Position numbers and translations under genes: made by a program. Under the pieces are notes generated by a model that was not told the DNA's origin, did no database searches, and saw only the letters and a program-made list of their open reading frames with translations. A stretch of DNA of 64,000 nucleotides from Oscheius sp. JU75 (lineage: Eukaryota > Nematoda > Chromadorea > Rhabditida > Rhabditidae): NCBI GenBank assembly GCA_037178855.1, contig JASJZC010000002.1, forward strand, positions 8,754,501 to 8,818,500, given 5' to 3'. Shown here one piece after another: positions 47,401 through 58,588 of this stretch (position 1 is the first letter of the stretch; the number at the start of each line of letters is the position of its first letter).

Positions 47401-50400
47401 GCGTACTAAGAACTAGGCTGTAGGAGCGGGTACCAGTATCGTCTGGGAAAAAATTGCGTCCAGATGGTCGAGTGGCTACCATACTTGTCTAGTAATCCGC
47501 GAGCTCTGCATGGGAAACATTTTTGGATTGCATGTCTTCGAAAACTTTTCGAGAGCGCTGAACTCTACTACTTTTGTTGTTTTTCTTTAAAAATGCTGAA
47601 AACTTGTTCTAGCGGCACCGAACTTACAATCAGCTGAAAAGATTCAGGCCATCAGAGATGGTACGGGAGAGTTTCAAACAGTAGAAAGATGGCTTTTGAT
47701 CAAGGACTTGTCTCTGTGAGGAAATAGATGGTCTCTCACGTAGTCTCTTGACAGTTCATTAGATGTGTTTTCAAGACGGTACGGATGAGAATAGCAAGGA
47801 AAGGTAATGAAACTTGTAGCTATCTAAAAAAGTCGACCCCTTGGAAATCAGCCAACGTTGCTGCATAATTGCTTTCTACGTCCTTCTCTCCCAGACCATC
47901 TCGCCTCACAGTCCTAGGAGAGAGAGTCAGAGAGTGACAGAGATGTAAAACGGCGCCGACGAATAGAACCGGTTCCCCCTTCCTTCAGTCTCTCCCTGCC
48001 TACCGTAACCCACACAGGCTATCCCAGGCGGCCGGCCAGTCAGAGGACCAAAAAAGACCTGTCCCCCTCTCTCTCTCTCAACCGCGTTCCACGATTCTCT
48101 GGGAGTGGAAACATATGATCGAGGTAATATGCACTGAAAAGATTTCGGACAGGGTCCAACCTGTACAATCTCTGCACCCGAGAGACTTTTTTTGCCAGCC
48201 CCCGAAAACGCTACTTCACGTCTCGAGTGACACCAGCCTTTACGCACTTTTTCTGAACTTGTATACCTAATCTATGCCCCATTTTTTCGACTGAAATTGA
48301 CCTTGACCCACTAATTTCTCTTTTTGGGGCTCGAAAGAGCACTATATACTTTTATTGGCCCTTTCACACTCATGGACAAAACGCGGAGAGAGAGAGAGAC
48401 AGATGAACAAACTATATAACTGTAGTTTATCTATTGATTGTCTCTTTTTCTGACAGACTCTTGGCTGCTTTTTTTCCCTAAATCTCAACAGTTCGTTAGC
48501 TGTCATGTCCTTTCGGGTTTTCTCTCCCGTCCTGTCTACGTTTCTAAGTTGATGAAGATCTAGGCTATCTGTCTATTTTCTGACTCTTCTTGCTCCAATT
48601 GATGCACTCTGTACCGAGATGGTACGGCTGAGAAAACTAGAGTAGAAACAGATTGTCACTGACCAAATTCTGACTATTCCTGTGCCCTGAACCTTTCCCT
48701 GATTGGTTCAAAACTTTTCTCTCCTAAAATTACAGTTATGACCTGTCTTCTTTTCTGTACATCTGACACTGTTTCTGACAGGTCAAGACTCGAACCAGAC
48801 TCCCCAAAACGAAGGAAAAACGTTCCTTCCTTATCTGTCGCGCCACGGTTCTTATGGCCATCCAAAAAACGACTGTTAGTGCTCTTTTTCGGTCCGTATT
48901 GTCCTGTATCATGTCTTGCTCATCCTGTCTCTCTGAGGGTGGTCCATCCCAATCACTTTTTGTCATACCTTGACTAAAAAACCGAATCGATCCCTTGTCC
49001 GTCGGGGGGCGCCGACCCTACCGGCGTCGGTGCGCGCGAGCCGTGCAAAAAACGCCTGCGACACTTCCTCCCTCTCTCTCCAGTCGGAAAAATCGATCCG
49101 ACATTTGGCTGTGCGACTGATTTTTGTTCGGGGGCTGAAAAAAAGAGAGAGATCAATTGCTTGGGTGAAAAAGTGGCACGGAATGGCACCCCTAAAAGAG
49201 AAAAAAAAAGACGCCTAGGCCCAGGGTCAGCAGTTTTTTCTGGCAGTACCAGGCACCATTTTTTTTGAGACTAACTGATAAGTGATTCTGAGGTGGTCGC
49301 AAAAAATGCCTGTGCAACAAAAAAAGAGAGATAACTTGTGAAGGAAGTTGGGTCAAGGACCGAAAGAGACCGGGACAAAGGCAGAAACAGAAAGACAGAA
49401 CTACAGAGAGGGCCTTGAAACTTCGACTATCCGCCTGGTACAATTTCTCCTTTATTCAGATCCTAGGTTTTTTTCTTATCTCCCCAAAAAGTCTTTATCA
49501 GAGACCCCAGAAAACACCTCGCCGACCGGCATCTCTCTCTTTTCGTCAAATTTTGCAACATAGTTGATCCATTACTATTATGGAAAATGAAGAAGAGGTT
49601 GAGACGAGTGATTGTGAGAATCGAACAGAGAAGACGGTGGGTGTCTAGTGATTTTGAAACATTGTTTGCTTTTCCTGTTGAGCCATCCATCTGCCAAGTG
49701 TCCTTCAGTTCTTTTTTCTGTCTGTTAAGGCAGCATGACCGGAAAGACAGCCTTTTTTGTTCTATTAGCCAAAAAAATGAGAACTGATAACTTTTTCCTT
49801 GTTTTCCACTCTTTAGTCATTAATTAGGTCCACCTTCCTTCTTTGATCCTCATCCTGATAGGCCTACTCTTTTAATAAAGCTATGGAAATCAAAATATGG
49901 TAGTGCAGGCCTACATTTGATGAAAGTTAAGAAATCGTGGCGCGATCCTTTTCCTTGAGGAACTTTTCAAATTGTGTCTACCTATTTTCGAAATATTCCG
50001 CACAATCTTCTATCGTAATGATGCTGTGCCAATTTCAACTTTTGATTTTCCTCGCAGTGCTAGCAGAACCTTAAGCTGAAACACTCTACCTGATTACAGT
50101 TTCAGTTGGTACGGTACGATTCCTTATCGATTTTTCCTACGTTTCGTTATCGGAACCCCCTGAATTACTTATCGACAGTAAGGGGAAATGAGCTCGGTAT
50201 TGGGAAGTCTCCTTTTCGGTCAGAAGTAGATATGAGCGTCTGATTCCCTGTTGTGTCAAAGTATTCTGAACGTACGAAAGGGAAACCAAGTTAAAGGTTT
50301 GTAAGCCTAGAATATGGGAACCTACAACTATCAAAATCAGAGGTAATCGTGTTAAGACCCCTCTCTCGACCCTAACCTTCCCCCCAAAAAAAAATACATT

Positions 50401-53400
50401 CTACCCCCCGCCTAAGAAGGACTTAATTCGAAACTTTTATGAGTCGTTTACCTACCGTACGAAGGTTGGGTCATTATCGGGCGTCCGGTTGTTTCTTAGC
50501 TCCGCCCAGAGAGAGAGAAAGAGCGACCGACCCCCTGCTTGTCCCTCTTCTGGCCCCCCTTTAACACCGTAGTTTTTGCCCCATCGTCTGCGCGCCTTTG
50601 TTTTTTGCCATGTCCAGTCGCAGCCCCGCCCGAGTCCCCAGTCTTAACCTGTAAATCAAGGACATGATTAAAAAAAGTACAAAACACCGGTCATCCCGTG
50701 GCATGAAAAAAGTTGTGAAGAGTGTTCTGCGGTGACCAAAAACACCTCTTTGGAGCGGGAGGCGGAACAAGCAGACATTTTTTTACAGCAGCATTGGCGC
50801 AGCAGTCATTTTTTCTGGTGAACGTGGGGAGCAAGCATCTCTCTCCACAACACATAGAAAAAGCACCAACTCTCCCGACTGCGATCTTTACAAAAAAAAA
50901 AAGCCGAAAGTCGCAATGCTATGGACGTTTGTTGAAGAAGTAAGATATAACTACTTAAAGAGCTAATTTTTTTAAATTTTCCTGTTGACACCTTTTTTGG
51001 ATTTGACCCTGGCAAAATGTGCACCTTTTGAAAGACGCCTGAGAAACTTTCATTGTTTGTACTGTGAACCTTTTTTTTGTAATCGGTCCTGTCATCCTCA
51101 AAGAATGTGTTAATAGGAATTCGAAGACTTCATAATTTAGCGTCATAGTTTCCTTAACTTTCCTGCTTAAGAAACACCTTTTTCCAATCTCTAAGCTTTT
51201 CCAAATTACTAATCTTCTGGGCTCTCATACAGAACTGTCACTGAAACACCCTACTTTCCAAAAGGTAAGGTCTGGCTTCCTTAAAAAGCCTCTGTGGTTA
51301 ACAGATAGTCGTATTGTTGGTCTCTCTCCCCAACAAACTCTTTGTGGATCTCAGAAGCTCCTGTTTCGAAACCTTTCGTATCCTTCAGTACTCCAAACAA
51401 CTTCAAAAGCCAGCTTTCTCCTATCTGTCATCGTCTGTCATTTTGTCACTTGACGTTGACGATGACGTTTGTACTTTCTGTGAGCCAGACAATAGACACT
51501 GGCTAGTTATACTAATTAGCGTCTGGACCCTAGATCATATTTTCCAACTTCGACATTATCTACAAAAGTGTATACATTAAATCTTACAACTTTGCAAAAC
51601 ATCTGTAGTTTGGAAAAGGTTGTCTTCTGTCCGAAAGTTAGCCTTTAACCCTTGGACTATATGGCGGAGTTTTTTGTGGTAATCTGGTTCTTTACCAAGA
51701 CTGGTCAAACAGTATGAAACACGTGCTAAGTATCTTTCGAAGCTAAACCGTTAGCTGTCATGTCCTTTTGGGTTCCCTCGTCATCTTTCCTTTAGGAGTG
51801 CGCTAATGTTTACGGTAGTCCTAGATTTTTTGAACTGATTACAGCCCGGGTCGGGAGAAAAAGGAGAGAAAAAGGGGGTCAGTGTCTTACTGACACTGCT
51901 CCCCCGTTTGTTAGAGACTTGAGAAAAAATATATATTTTCAGTTCGACACCAAGCCCGACGTGGGCCAACTGCAAATGCAGATGAGGGAGGCCAAGCCAT
52001 ACAAGTGCACTCAGGTTGGTCTAAAGATTACTTTTTGTGTGTTTCCCGTACTGTCTCGGCCGATCTAATTTATATTTTTCATCAATTTTGATGGTACGGG
52101 TAAGGAACAAAGCACGTACTTCTCTTCTTTACTGTATCTGTCGATGTCTTGGCCTGTACCAATTTTATTACCCAAGCCGATACGGATGAGAGCCATTAGA
52201 GAAATCCTCTCAATTGAAACTGTTTTGTTCCCGTACTCTCTCGGCTAATCTCTGTGTATTTTTTCTAATGAGATGACTAGACAGAATTCGCGGAATTTCA
52301 ACCGAGGTGGTACGGGTGAGACTCCCGTCTGTTCACTCTGTCACCTCGTTGAACTTTTTAATCTGCTAAGATGGCACGGGCAAGAAAAAGTATACATTTT
52401 TCAGTGCGCAAAGTCGTTCGCAAACAGCTCATATCTGTCACAACACATGAGGATCCATCTGGGTATCAAACCGTTCGGACCCTGCCAGTACTGCGGCAAG
52501 AAGGTGGGCTCTTTATTTTTTTTCAATAACTATAAAAGTGCATTGTTTGTACGAGAGGACGTGCCTCTTTTTCCCGTTTTTCGGAGGGGAGCCCTTTGTG
52601 GACAAAAAGGACACCGTCTCCACGTGTCGGACATACAATGGAGGCCACAAGAGGGTGTCTGGGTTTTGTCTCTGTCTCTCCGTTTTTCATTTGTCGAATC
52701 CTGTTCTTTCCAAAAAAAATCCGGTCCTGTTATCCCCTCCTCCAGCTAATAGCTAAAGTCGGGCGTCAAAAAGACCATTTCTTTGTCTATCTCTGTCTCT
52801 TTGCCGCCACTACAGTATCCGTTACCTCTCACAGGCTATTAACTGGGAGACACGGTCGTGGCGAAAGGGGCAGAGGCTCACACTCAAAATGCGCCCTTGG
52901 CGCGTAGGCAATCATTTGCGAATCGGCAGCAGCTGTTTTTTGGGGGCGTCATTTTTCATGGCCAGCCTCTAAGCCGGTTTTTCGGAGGGCGGCACGACGA
53001 AAAAATGGCTGCCGATCGCAGGGGGCAAAAGGGAAAACGAGGGATGCTAAAAGTGAGAAGAAATCCTTTTTTTTCAGTTCACGCAATTGTCGCATCTCCA
53101 GCAGCACATCAGAACACACACTGGAGAGAAACCGTACAAGGTAAGAGACATAGACAGCGAAAATTTTTGCCCTGATCGTTATGTACTGGGCCGAACTGTC
53201 TATCTATGCAGCTGCTCATACAGGAAGTGCACTGTTTTTGTTCGGTCCCAGCCGTTCGTGTACATTTCCCGTTACAATACAAACTTTCAGTGCAAGTACC
53301 AGGGTTGCGAGAAGGCCTTCAGTCAGCTGAGTAACCTACAGTCACATTCGCGCTGTCACCAGACCGATAAGCCTTTCAAGTGCAACAGCTGCTACAAATG

Positions 53401-54320
53401 CTTCTCCGACGAGCAAAGTCTTCTGGAGCACATCCCGAAGCACAAGGAGTCCAAGCACTTGAAGGTTGGTGGCTATTTTTCAAGTCAGAAGTCATTTTTA
53501 GGTCCACATCTGTCCCTTTTGCGGCAAATCCTACACCCAGGCCACGTATCTCCAGAAGCACATGACGAAACATGCTGACAGGACACGTGGAGGAACTCTC
53601 GGCTTCAGGCCAGACTTCCCGACGGATCCGTTAACCATGAATGATTTGTGGAGTGGAATGCCCGGAGCGATGGGTGACAATGCTCATGATGCTCAGCAGT
53701 TTGCCATCAGTAAGTTTTTATTAACTGACAGCTCGTAAATTATTCTTTCCAGACCAATTCGCGAACCAGGCCATGATGTCGCAGATCAGCCAGTCGCAGG
53801 CTGGTCCCTACAACGCCGCCAACTCGGCCTTCTCCCTCCTGAACTTCCGGAACAACCGCTTTTATGACCAGTTCCCGCAGAGCATCAAACCTGAGCGTCC
53901 TGCAGGGTGAGTAAAGCATTTTCCAATGGCGCTAGTATCCCTGTGTCCCACCCAACTTTGTATGTGGGACGAGTTTTTTTTATTGACATTCAGAGGAGTC
54001 TGTGACTTATTCTTTGCAAAAAATGATACAGTATACCTTGCTAAACTACAATCGTACGGTGATGGTACATGCCATTGTGAGAAAACTATTAGGCCTAAAC
54101 CGGAAGGTTTAGAAAGAAGAATTTGTTTTTGAAAATTTTTGTTTAACTATACAGCTTCAGGTTCAACATGATCACGCCGCTGGAAAACATCCAACGCTAT
54201 ACCCAACAAGGAGCCACAGCCACTGTCGCCGTTTCCGCTGCCGGAGGAACAGCCGTCTCGACATCGCAACATTTTCCGCCGTCAATAATTAATCACATGA
54301 AGCCGCCGGCGGCCTACTAG
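38483..54320 (+). CDS. lin-29: LIN-29 zinc-finger transcription factor (LIN-29A-type isoform)
   Basis: LIN-29 is the heterochronic C2H2 regulator of the larval-to-adult switch, related to squeeze/rotund and ZNF362/384. Exons (38483-38542, 38642-38659, 39382-39448, 39488-39645, 40395-40512, 40682-40752, 51943-52014, 52405-52503, 53078-53140, 53291-53464, 53502-53709, 53753-53906, 54155-54320) join in phase to 475 residues. The N-terminus has MDQQ, a Ser-rich SRSTDSSSDGSQQSQ, PNLNAALQQ and HNNSLAQYPMLSQFGR. Then GQLQMQMREAKPYKCTQC opens five C2H2 fingers (CAKSFANSSYLSQHMRIH; CQYCGKKFTQLSHLQQHIRT; CEKAFSQLSNLQSHSRCH; CNSCYKCFSDEQSLLEHIPK; CPFCGKSYTQATYLQKHM). The tail has AAYNAANSAFSLLNFRNNRF-like AFSLLNFRNNRFYDQF, ITPLENIQRYTQQ and ends HMKPPAAY. 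The 5' exons 1-2 are less certain. The 11.2 kb intron separates the A-specific exons from the fingers. AATAAA at 55063. Confidence 0.93.
40213..40263. repeat. Short palindromic repeat, ATGTTCT...AGAACAT family
   Basis: ATGTTCTAAAACGTTGTAG and CTACAACTTTGCAGAACAT are inverted arms in 51 bases, inside a lin-29 intron. Confidence 0.75.
40935..41090. repeat. Head-to-head tRNA-like repeat, copy 2
   Basis: Minus-strand half: GTGGTCTAATGGTTAACAC, then CATTCGCTC, with a lost B-box. Plus-strand half: TTGGTCGAATGGTTAGCACT, CTCGTTTAGTAATTAAAGA, and an intact B-box GGTTTCGATTCCGG. The spacer has CGTCCCGTACCGTCTCG. The tail beyond reads GATGTTTTTGATGGTGCTGA and TTAGTTTTTCTCC, shared with copies at 57.3 and 61.3 kb. 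Confidence 0.7.
41620..41656. repeat. Degenerate short palindromic repeat
   Basis: AGCTACAACTTTTCAGAACA with a weaker inverted arm GTCTTGTAAAGC to its left. Confidence 0.5.
45241..45288. repeat. Short palindromic repeat, ATGTTCT...AGAACAT family
   Basis: CTACAAAGTTGTAG and TTTACAACTTTGCAGAACAT in 48 bases. Confidence 0.65.
46256..46307. repeat. Short palindromic repeat, ATGTTCT...AGAACAT family
   Basis: ATATTCTAAAAAGTTGTAGC and CTACAACGTTGTAAAACAT are inverted arms. Confidence 0.65.
46884..47224. mobile_element. MITE-like element with about 60-bp terminal inverted repeats
   Basis: The left end reads AGTATCCCCGGGGATGCTCA followed by CCCAATAGGAAGCA and CCCAAAACCCAAAA. The right end on the opposite strand reads AGCATCCCCGGGATGCTCAG, CCCAATAGGAAGCA and CCCAAACCCCAAAA. 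The 341 bp in total are non-coding. It lies in the large lin-29 intron. Confidence 0.8.
47340..47530. repeat. Head-to-head tRNA-like repeat, copy 3
   Basis: Minus-strand half ends in a B-box-like TTGGTACGATCCCGCC. Plus-strand half has the A-box-like CAGATGGTCGAGTGGCTAC and CTTGTCTAGTAATC. The B-box of the plus half is lost. The downstream tail TCTTCGAAAACTTTTCGAGA and GCGCTGAACTC resembles the other copies. Confidence 0.55.
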
Positions 54321-55482
54321 CCATTTTTTGTAGTTTGAGCCTTCCCCTTACGTTTTAACCACAAACAGCACAGCCGGTACCCTCCAGATCTTTCGCTGGC
54401 CTTCCGGGTATGTTCTCCTGTATTCCTTCTGGGAGTCTAACTCCCGAGACCCCGAGGGCCTCTCTCTCTCCACGCACCTTTTGCATTTTTCTCTCGGTCA
54501 GTAACTCGCGTAGAAAATCTATTCCTCCTTCTTTTGTGTCCAAATTCTTGTTGGCTGCGCACCAACTCAGTTTTCGGAAAGAGTTGGCGCCTTCAGGCCA
54601 TGAACTTCCCCCTCCAAAGTGCCAATTTTTTATTCTAGCTTTTTAGAGGTGTGTGCTCCCCGTTGGAAGTGTTCGCCAAGCGATCACTCCTACCCCAAAC
54701 TTTTCTAGGCTAAAAATGTTCTCGCAGCGATTCTCCAAACCAGTGTCCAACACTGGCTAATGTGTTTTCTTCCTCCTTGTTGTTTTGTAGGCCTCCAATT
54801 TCTTCAATCCAGTGTTCAGCTGTACTCAGTACAGTAGCTGGTTTTTACGAATCCCTTTGGGTAATTTATTTTCCCTCCCCCTACCACAATATTTAAGCAT
54901 TAACACGTGTTCTCCTTCATCTTCTCTCACTCAGCTTTTTCATCCCGGTCCAACTTCCTCCTTCCCAGTAATGATTGTTTTCAAACCGGTTAGAGTCCGG
55001 TTCTGACCAAACACAGTCCAAGAATACCCGTATTGTTACTATACATGAACATCCAGACAAAGAATAAACCTTGAAAACTATAGCTATTAGCATTGGGAAT
55101 TGGACAGTGATTTGAATTACTAAACTTCACATAGTGGGATTTGTATACCACGAGGATGCATGACTGAAACCCCATTCGAGTGTTTGAACCAGGTTGAAAT
55201 CATGGTAGTTACAGCATTGGTGTTTGTGGCTCGCTTAAACTGCTCAGGACTTACCCGTCGCCAAATTTGGAAATTCACAGAACATCACGGTTGGTAAATT
55301 GTTTTCCGATAATGCATTTACAATTAGTTGATACTTGGATTCCACAAAAAAATGATTAGAGAGAGATTCTGAACAAGACCTACATTGCTTTTCCTTGTTA
55401 AGTTTCAATTCTTGGATTTAGGAAATTACTCAATTTCAGTCGTAAAAATTTGTGCTGTTTTTCATTTTACTACTTTCAATCT
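54321..55482. other. lin-29 3' UTR and intergenic DNA
   Basis: No gene. AATAAA at 55063-55068 would give lin-29 a 3' UTR of about 750 bases. The vWA fragment ends at 55483 on the other strand. Confidence 0.5.
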
Positions 55483-55762
55483 TTATAAAACGGAAGCAGG
55501 AACATGTGAACAGCCTTCAAGCTTCTTTTTGAAAGCAGTCATCTCTCGGATTATATAAGAGCTCCTCCAGATAAAGGGCATCTTTCTTAGCTCCTTTCCA
55601 CAGCTCAAGACGACCAGTTCGGCCCCTTTAGCCTTCAGCCTTTTGGCAGCATCCAAGGTCCTGAGCATGGCTTCCTCCTGTGACAGTACTCCTTTCACAA
55701 AAGGCATACCATCAGTGATCAAGGCGGCTGACTGTTGCTTCTGTCTAATCTGTGGTAACACT
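55483..55762 (-). pseudogene. C-terminal fragment of a von Willebrand factor A domain
   Basis: An open exon after the acceptor TGTTACCACAG reads QSAALITDGMPFVKGVLSQE, then LDAAKRLKAKGAELVVLSCG and REMTAFKKKLEGC before TAA. The strand-turn-helix pattern (xxLITDG ... A..LKA.GAELVVL..G) is the second half of a vWA domain. The first half with the metal-binding DxSxS site was not found upstream on this strand. This may be a relic or the last exon of a gene whose other exons I cannot recognise. Confidence 0.4.
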
Positions 55763-56333
55763 TGACAATGTTTGTGGAATTTTCTGTCAAGATAAGTTAA
55801 GCTAATGCAAGAAGAAACTTTTTTGAGTTTGCAAGCGAGTTTTTGAGTACTGTTTTTAGTTGTGAAAATAAAGTTATTGTTTTTGCTCCTTGGAGAGTTT
55901 TTTTTGGAATGGACGACTCGGAGCGTCGTCTTCGGAGGGCTCAGAATGATCAGAATAGGAAGAACAGATATGTAATTATTTCTGCTTTCCCTTATGGCTT
56001 TAGAGAACACTTTAGTTCTTTAGTCGACAGTTTAGTCTTTTTCTAGAAGAGGCTCCCTTAGTGTTTGTGCTTATCTGTTGGGAGTTATTATAAGCGTGTC
56101 TGTTATTTTTCCTTGCTCAATAAGCGGCGAAACCGACTGGTCACCATACGAAACAAAATCTTTTCGTACCCACAGGGAAATAAGATGCACAATTGCCGAT
56201 CAGATCGCTGAAGTAAAATGCCGGGAGGAATGCTTGAGAGAACCGGGAGAGCTCAAAAAATTATGACGTGTTTTTTTTATACAATATAGTTCAACACCTG
56301 AAAATTCGATACTTTAAAAAAAAGGCTATAAAC
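55763..56333. other. Stretch with small plus-strand open frames, no firm gene
   Basis: Plus-strand frames MDDSERRLRRAQNDQNRKNR (from 55909) and SGETDWSPYETKSFRTHREI (to a TGA at about 56265) look protein-like, with two cysteine pairs in the second, but I could not join them in one frame with acceptable splice sites. Unidentified. Confidence 0.3.
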
Positions 56334-57715
56334 CTACCGCAGGGCCCTGGGACGAACAGTGACCTCGAGGGTGACCGTGTCATTGTCGATATAGCCGCAG
56401 GCGGGGTTCGAGACATCCTGAAATCAAAATTTTGAAGTTTTCTTTCTAGTTCTCTTCACTTTGTCTTCCCCGTACACTCTCTGGTATTGCTTAAGAAGTT
56501 TTATTTTCTTCTCCCCGTACTCTCTCTGGTACTGCTCAAAAATTTAGAGCCTCTGGGAGATTGTGTTGTACCTGTGCAGCCTCGGTGCTGTTTTCTCACC
56601 CGTATTGTCTCGGCACAATGGGTAGCGTGATCGCTCTCATTTAAGCTATTTAGCAAGATTTCCTACACGGATTCGATCTGCCGAGATAATACGAGACAAT
56701 CTAACCGAGCTTAAAGAAAACCAGAAAAAAACCCCTACCTTCATCATGAGAAAAGCCGAGTAGCCCCAGTCGTCTTCATCCTTATTGAAGGTGTGACTGA
56801 TGGCTCTGACGTAGTCCTCGACACCCTCTTTCTTTGAGACCATAATGAGCTCAAAGTCTGCGTAACAGGTCCAGTTCCTGTAAATTTTGAATGAAAATGA
56901 ATGGGACGGGTACATACGATGGTGTTCCCTCTTCTGGACAGCACTGGAGAAAGACACCGAGGCAGCGGGAGGTCTTGATCCGGGTGAAATGCTCACGGGG
57001 CTGGACTTTTAACTTCCTGAAAAAGATCTTGGGTGAGAGAGACAGAGAGACATTCGCTCAATTTTATTTCGTCTTACAAGCTCATTTTCCTCATTTCATG
57101 CGTGAATGGAGGTTGATTCCCGCGAAAATCCCCGGAAACAAAAACAAAAAGTTTTGTCTCGGTGGGAATCGTACTAAAAACCCTCGGTGACGTTTAAACT
57201 CCAAGCGAAACTCTAAACTCCTAGGATGTACAAATTACCTCCCGGCCGGAAGTAAACTGTATATTCGAAGTTTTCTATGGCGCTGAACACAGTTGTGGTC
57301 TTAGTTTTTTTCCAAAAAGTTATATTGGACGACTTTTTGCCTCTCAACTGTACTCTTATAACTCTCATGCTAAAAAAAGAGAGGCAAAAGAACATACCAG
57401 TTCACATCCCTCGCCCGAAAAGGATGTGAGATGACTTCCTTCTCCATTTCCGAAAATCGGTCAATATCCAGTGTCAGGACACTTTCTTCGAGATCTAGGG
57501 AACAACAGGGTTCGTTATTGGATATATAGTCGATATGGTAGGTCATGGTTTCATCTGTCTGGCTAGCTGTGTCCTTCGTCAGCAAGATCCTGGAATAGCT
57601 CAATGTATCTCTTTGTAGCTCTGTCTCTGTCTTTTCCAAAAACTTCTCGTTAAATGAATGCCTAAAAAATATAAACGAACGTTGTTTACCTCTGTCCGTT
57701 CACCGGCTTGCACAT
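56334..57715 (-). CDS. MATH-domain protein related to USP7 (MATH only)
   Basis: The ATG at 57715 (MCKPVNGQ) joins in frame to ILLTKDTASQTDETMTYHID, LEESVLTLDIDRFSEMEKEV, ISHPFRARDVNW, then KLKVQPREHFTRIKTSRCLG, VFLQCCPEEGTPS, NWTCYADFELIMVSKKEG, ISHTFNKDEDDWGYSAFLMM and GYIDNDTVTLEVTVRPRALR. The last part matches the USP7 MATH domain (substrate-recognition domain of the deubiquitinase: W-x-C-x-A, ISH-F, DDWG, F/Y-I-D-x-D-x-V). A TAG follows directly after RALR, and no ubiquitin-hydrolase C19 exons (Cys or His boxes) lie downstream. So it is either a stand-alone MATH protein or a truncated USP7/math-33-like copy. ACTTTCAG precedes the first exon. Confidence 0.75.
57150..57345. repeat. tRNA-like repeat, half copy, in a MATH gene intron
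   Basis: The minus-strand half is kept: AGGAGTTTAGAGTTTCGCTT, then GGAGTTTAAACGTCACCGAG and a B-box-like GTACGATTCCCACCGAGAC. The tail to the right (GGCGCTGAACACAG and GGTCTTAGTTTTTTTCC) matches the tails of the other copies. Confidence 0.55.
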
Positions 57716-58588
57716 GATCCCGTCTCGTCCAAATATATTAGTCCCTGAAAGTGATACTAGCAATTACGAGTATATAGAAGAGGGGGAGAAAATCGAACGC
57801 TAGGAGACGGGATGAAAATGAGCAAAGCATCGATCCGGGTAAATTCTAGAGAAATAATGGGATGGGTGTCTAGGCAACGGGAAGAAGCGAGAGGTGGCAG
57901 GGAGAGAGTGTCATAAACGGTCCAAATCGATAGGATTGGGCAGGGAGAGTGGTTGCGTGTGGAACGCAATATTGTTCAAATCTGGCGCCAACTCAATTAG
58001 CACAGGGTCTATATTACATACGGGCTAGCAAGAAAAGACTATTGCTTCTTTCTGTGGGAGAAATGAGGGGAAGAAAGTTTTCTCTACAAACTGGTAGGAT
58101 ACTACAATTGAACACAGATCAGGACACCCTGAGTCACGAAAATGAGTCCTGTCTTGGCAAATAGGTTTTGACCTGGATCTATAGGGAAACAACTGCCACG
58201 AGATGGTACGGGTGTGAAACGGGCGTTCCAGCACAAGTCAATCACTCTTTTCAGTGTCAAGAAGTAATCTTCCGGTCTTGTGATATTCTGCAAAGTGGTA
58301 GATTTTGATCAGGGCTACAACTTTTCAGAACATCGTGGAGCTGAAAGATCATGTTTTCGACACGAAACAGGCTGTAAAGTTTATCATTGGAAATTTTTGG
58401 CTTGAGAGCTAGTGGGAGGCGGGAGCCTCGAAACACTGTTCATCATCACACCTTAATCCAAAACAGTTGCTTATTTTGGATACTAAAATGGCAACAAATA
58501 ACGCGTTACCATGGTAATGCAGCCTGGGTGTAGCATTTGAGCCGCGCCTGATCCCCCCAGCTTATCCTTCCCGACGACAAAAATCACT
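57716..58588. other. Region between divergent MATH and dyf-13 genes
   Basis: No gene. It contains a palindromic repeat (58283-58333) and a GATGGTACGGGTG word at about 58203. Confidence 0.5.
58283..58333. repeat. Short palindromic repeat, ATGTTCT...AGAACAT family
   Basis: ATATTCTGCAAAGTGGTAG and CTACAACTTTTCAGAACAT are inverted arms in 51 bases. Confidence 0.75.

Larger units (their letters stand above)
40753..51942 (+). other. 11.2 kb lin-29 intron, gene-free, rich in repeats
   Basis: No nested gene is recognised on either strand. The intron holds one head-to-head tRNA-like repeat (40935-41090), another at 47340-47530, a 341 bp MITE (46884-47224), palindromes (41620, 45241, 46256) and most copies of the A6-YGNCTG word. 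In C. elegans an internal promoter in the corresponding large intron makes the shorter LIN-29B; this intron is in the equivalent place, so it probably contains such a promoter, though none is visible to me. Confidence 0.6.
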
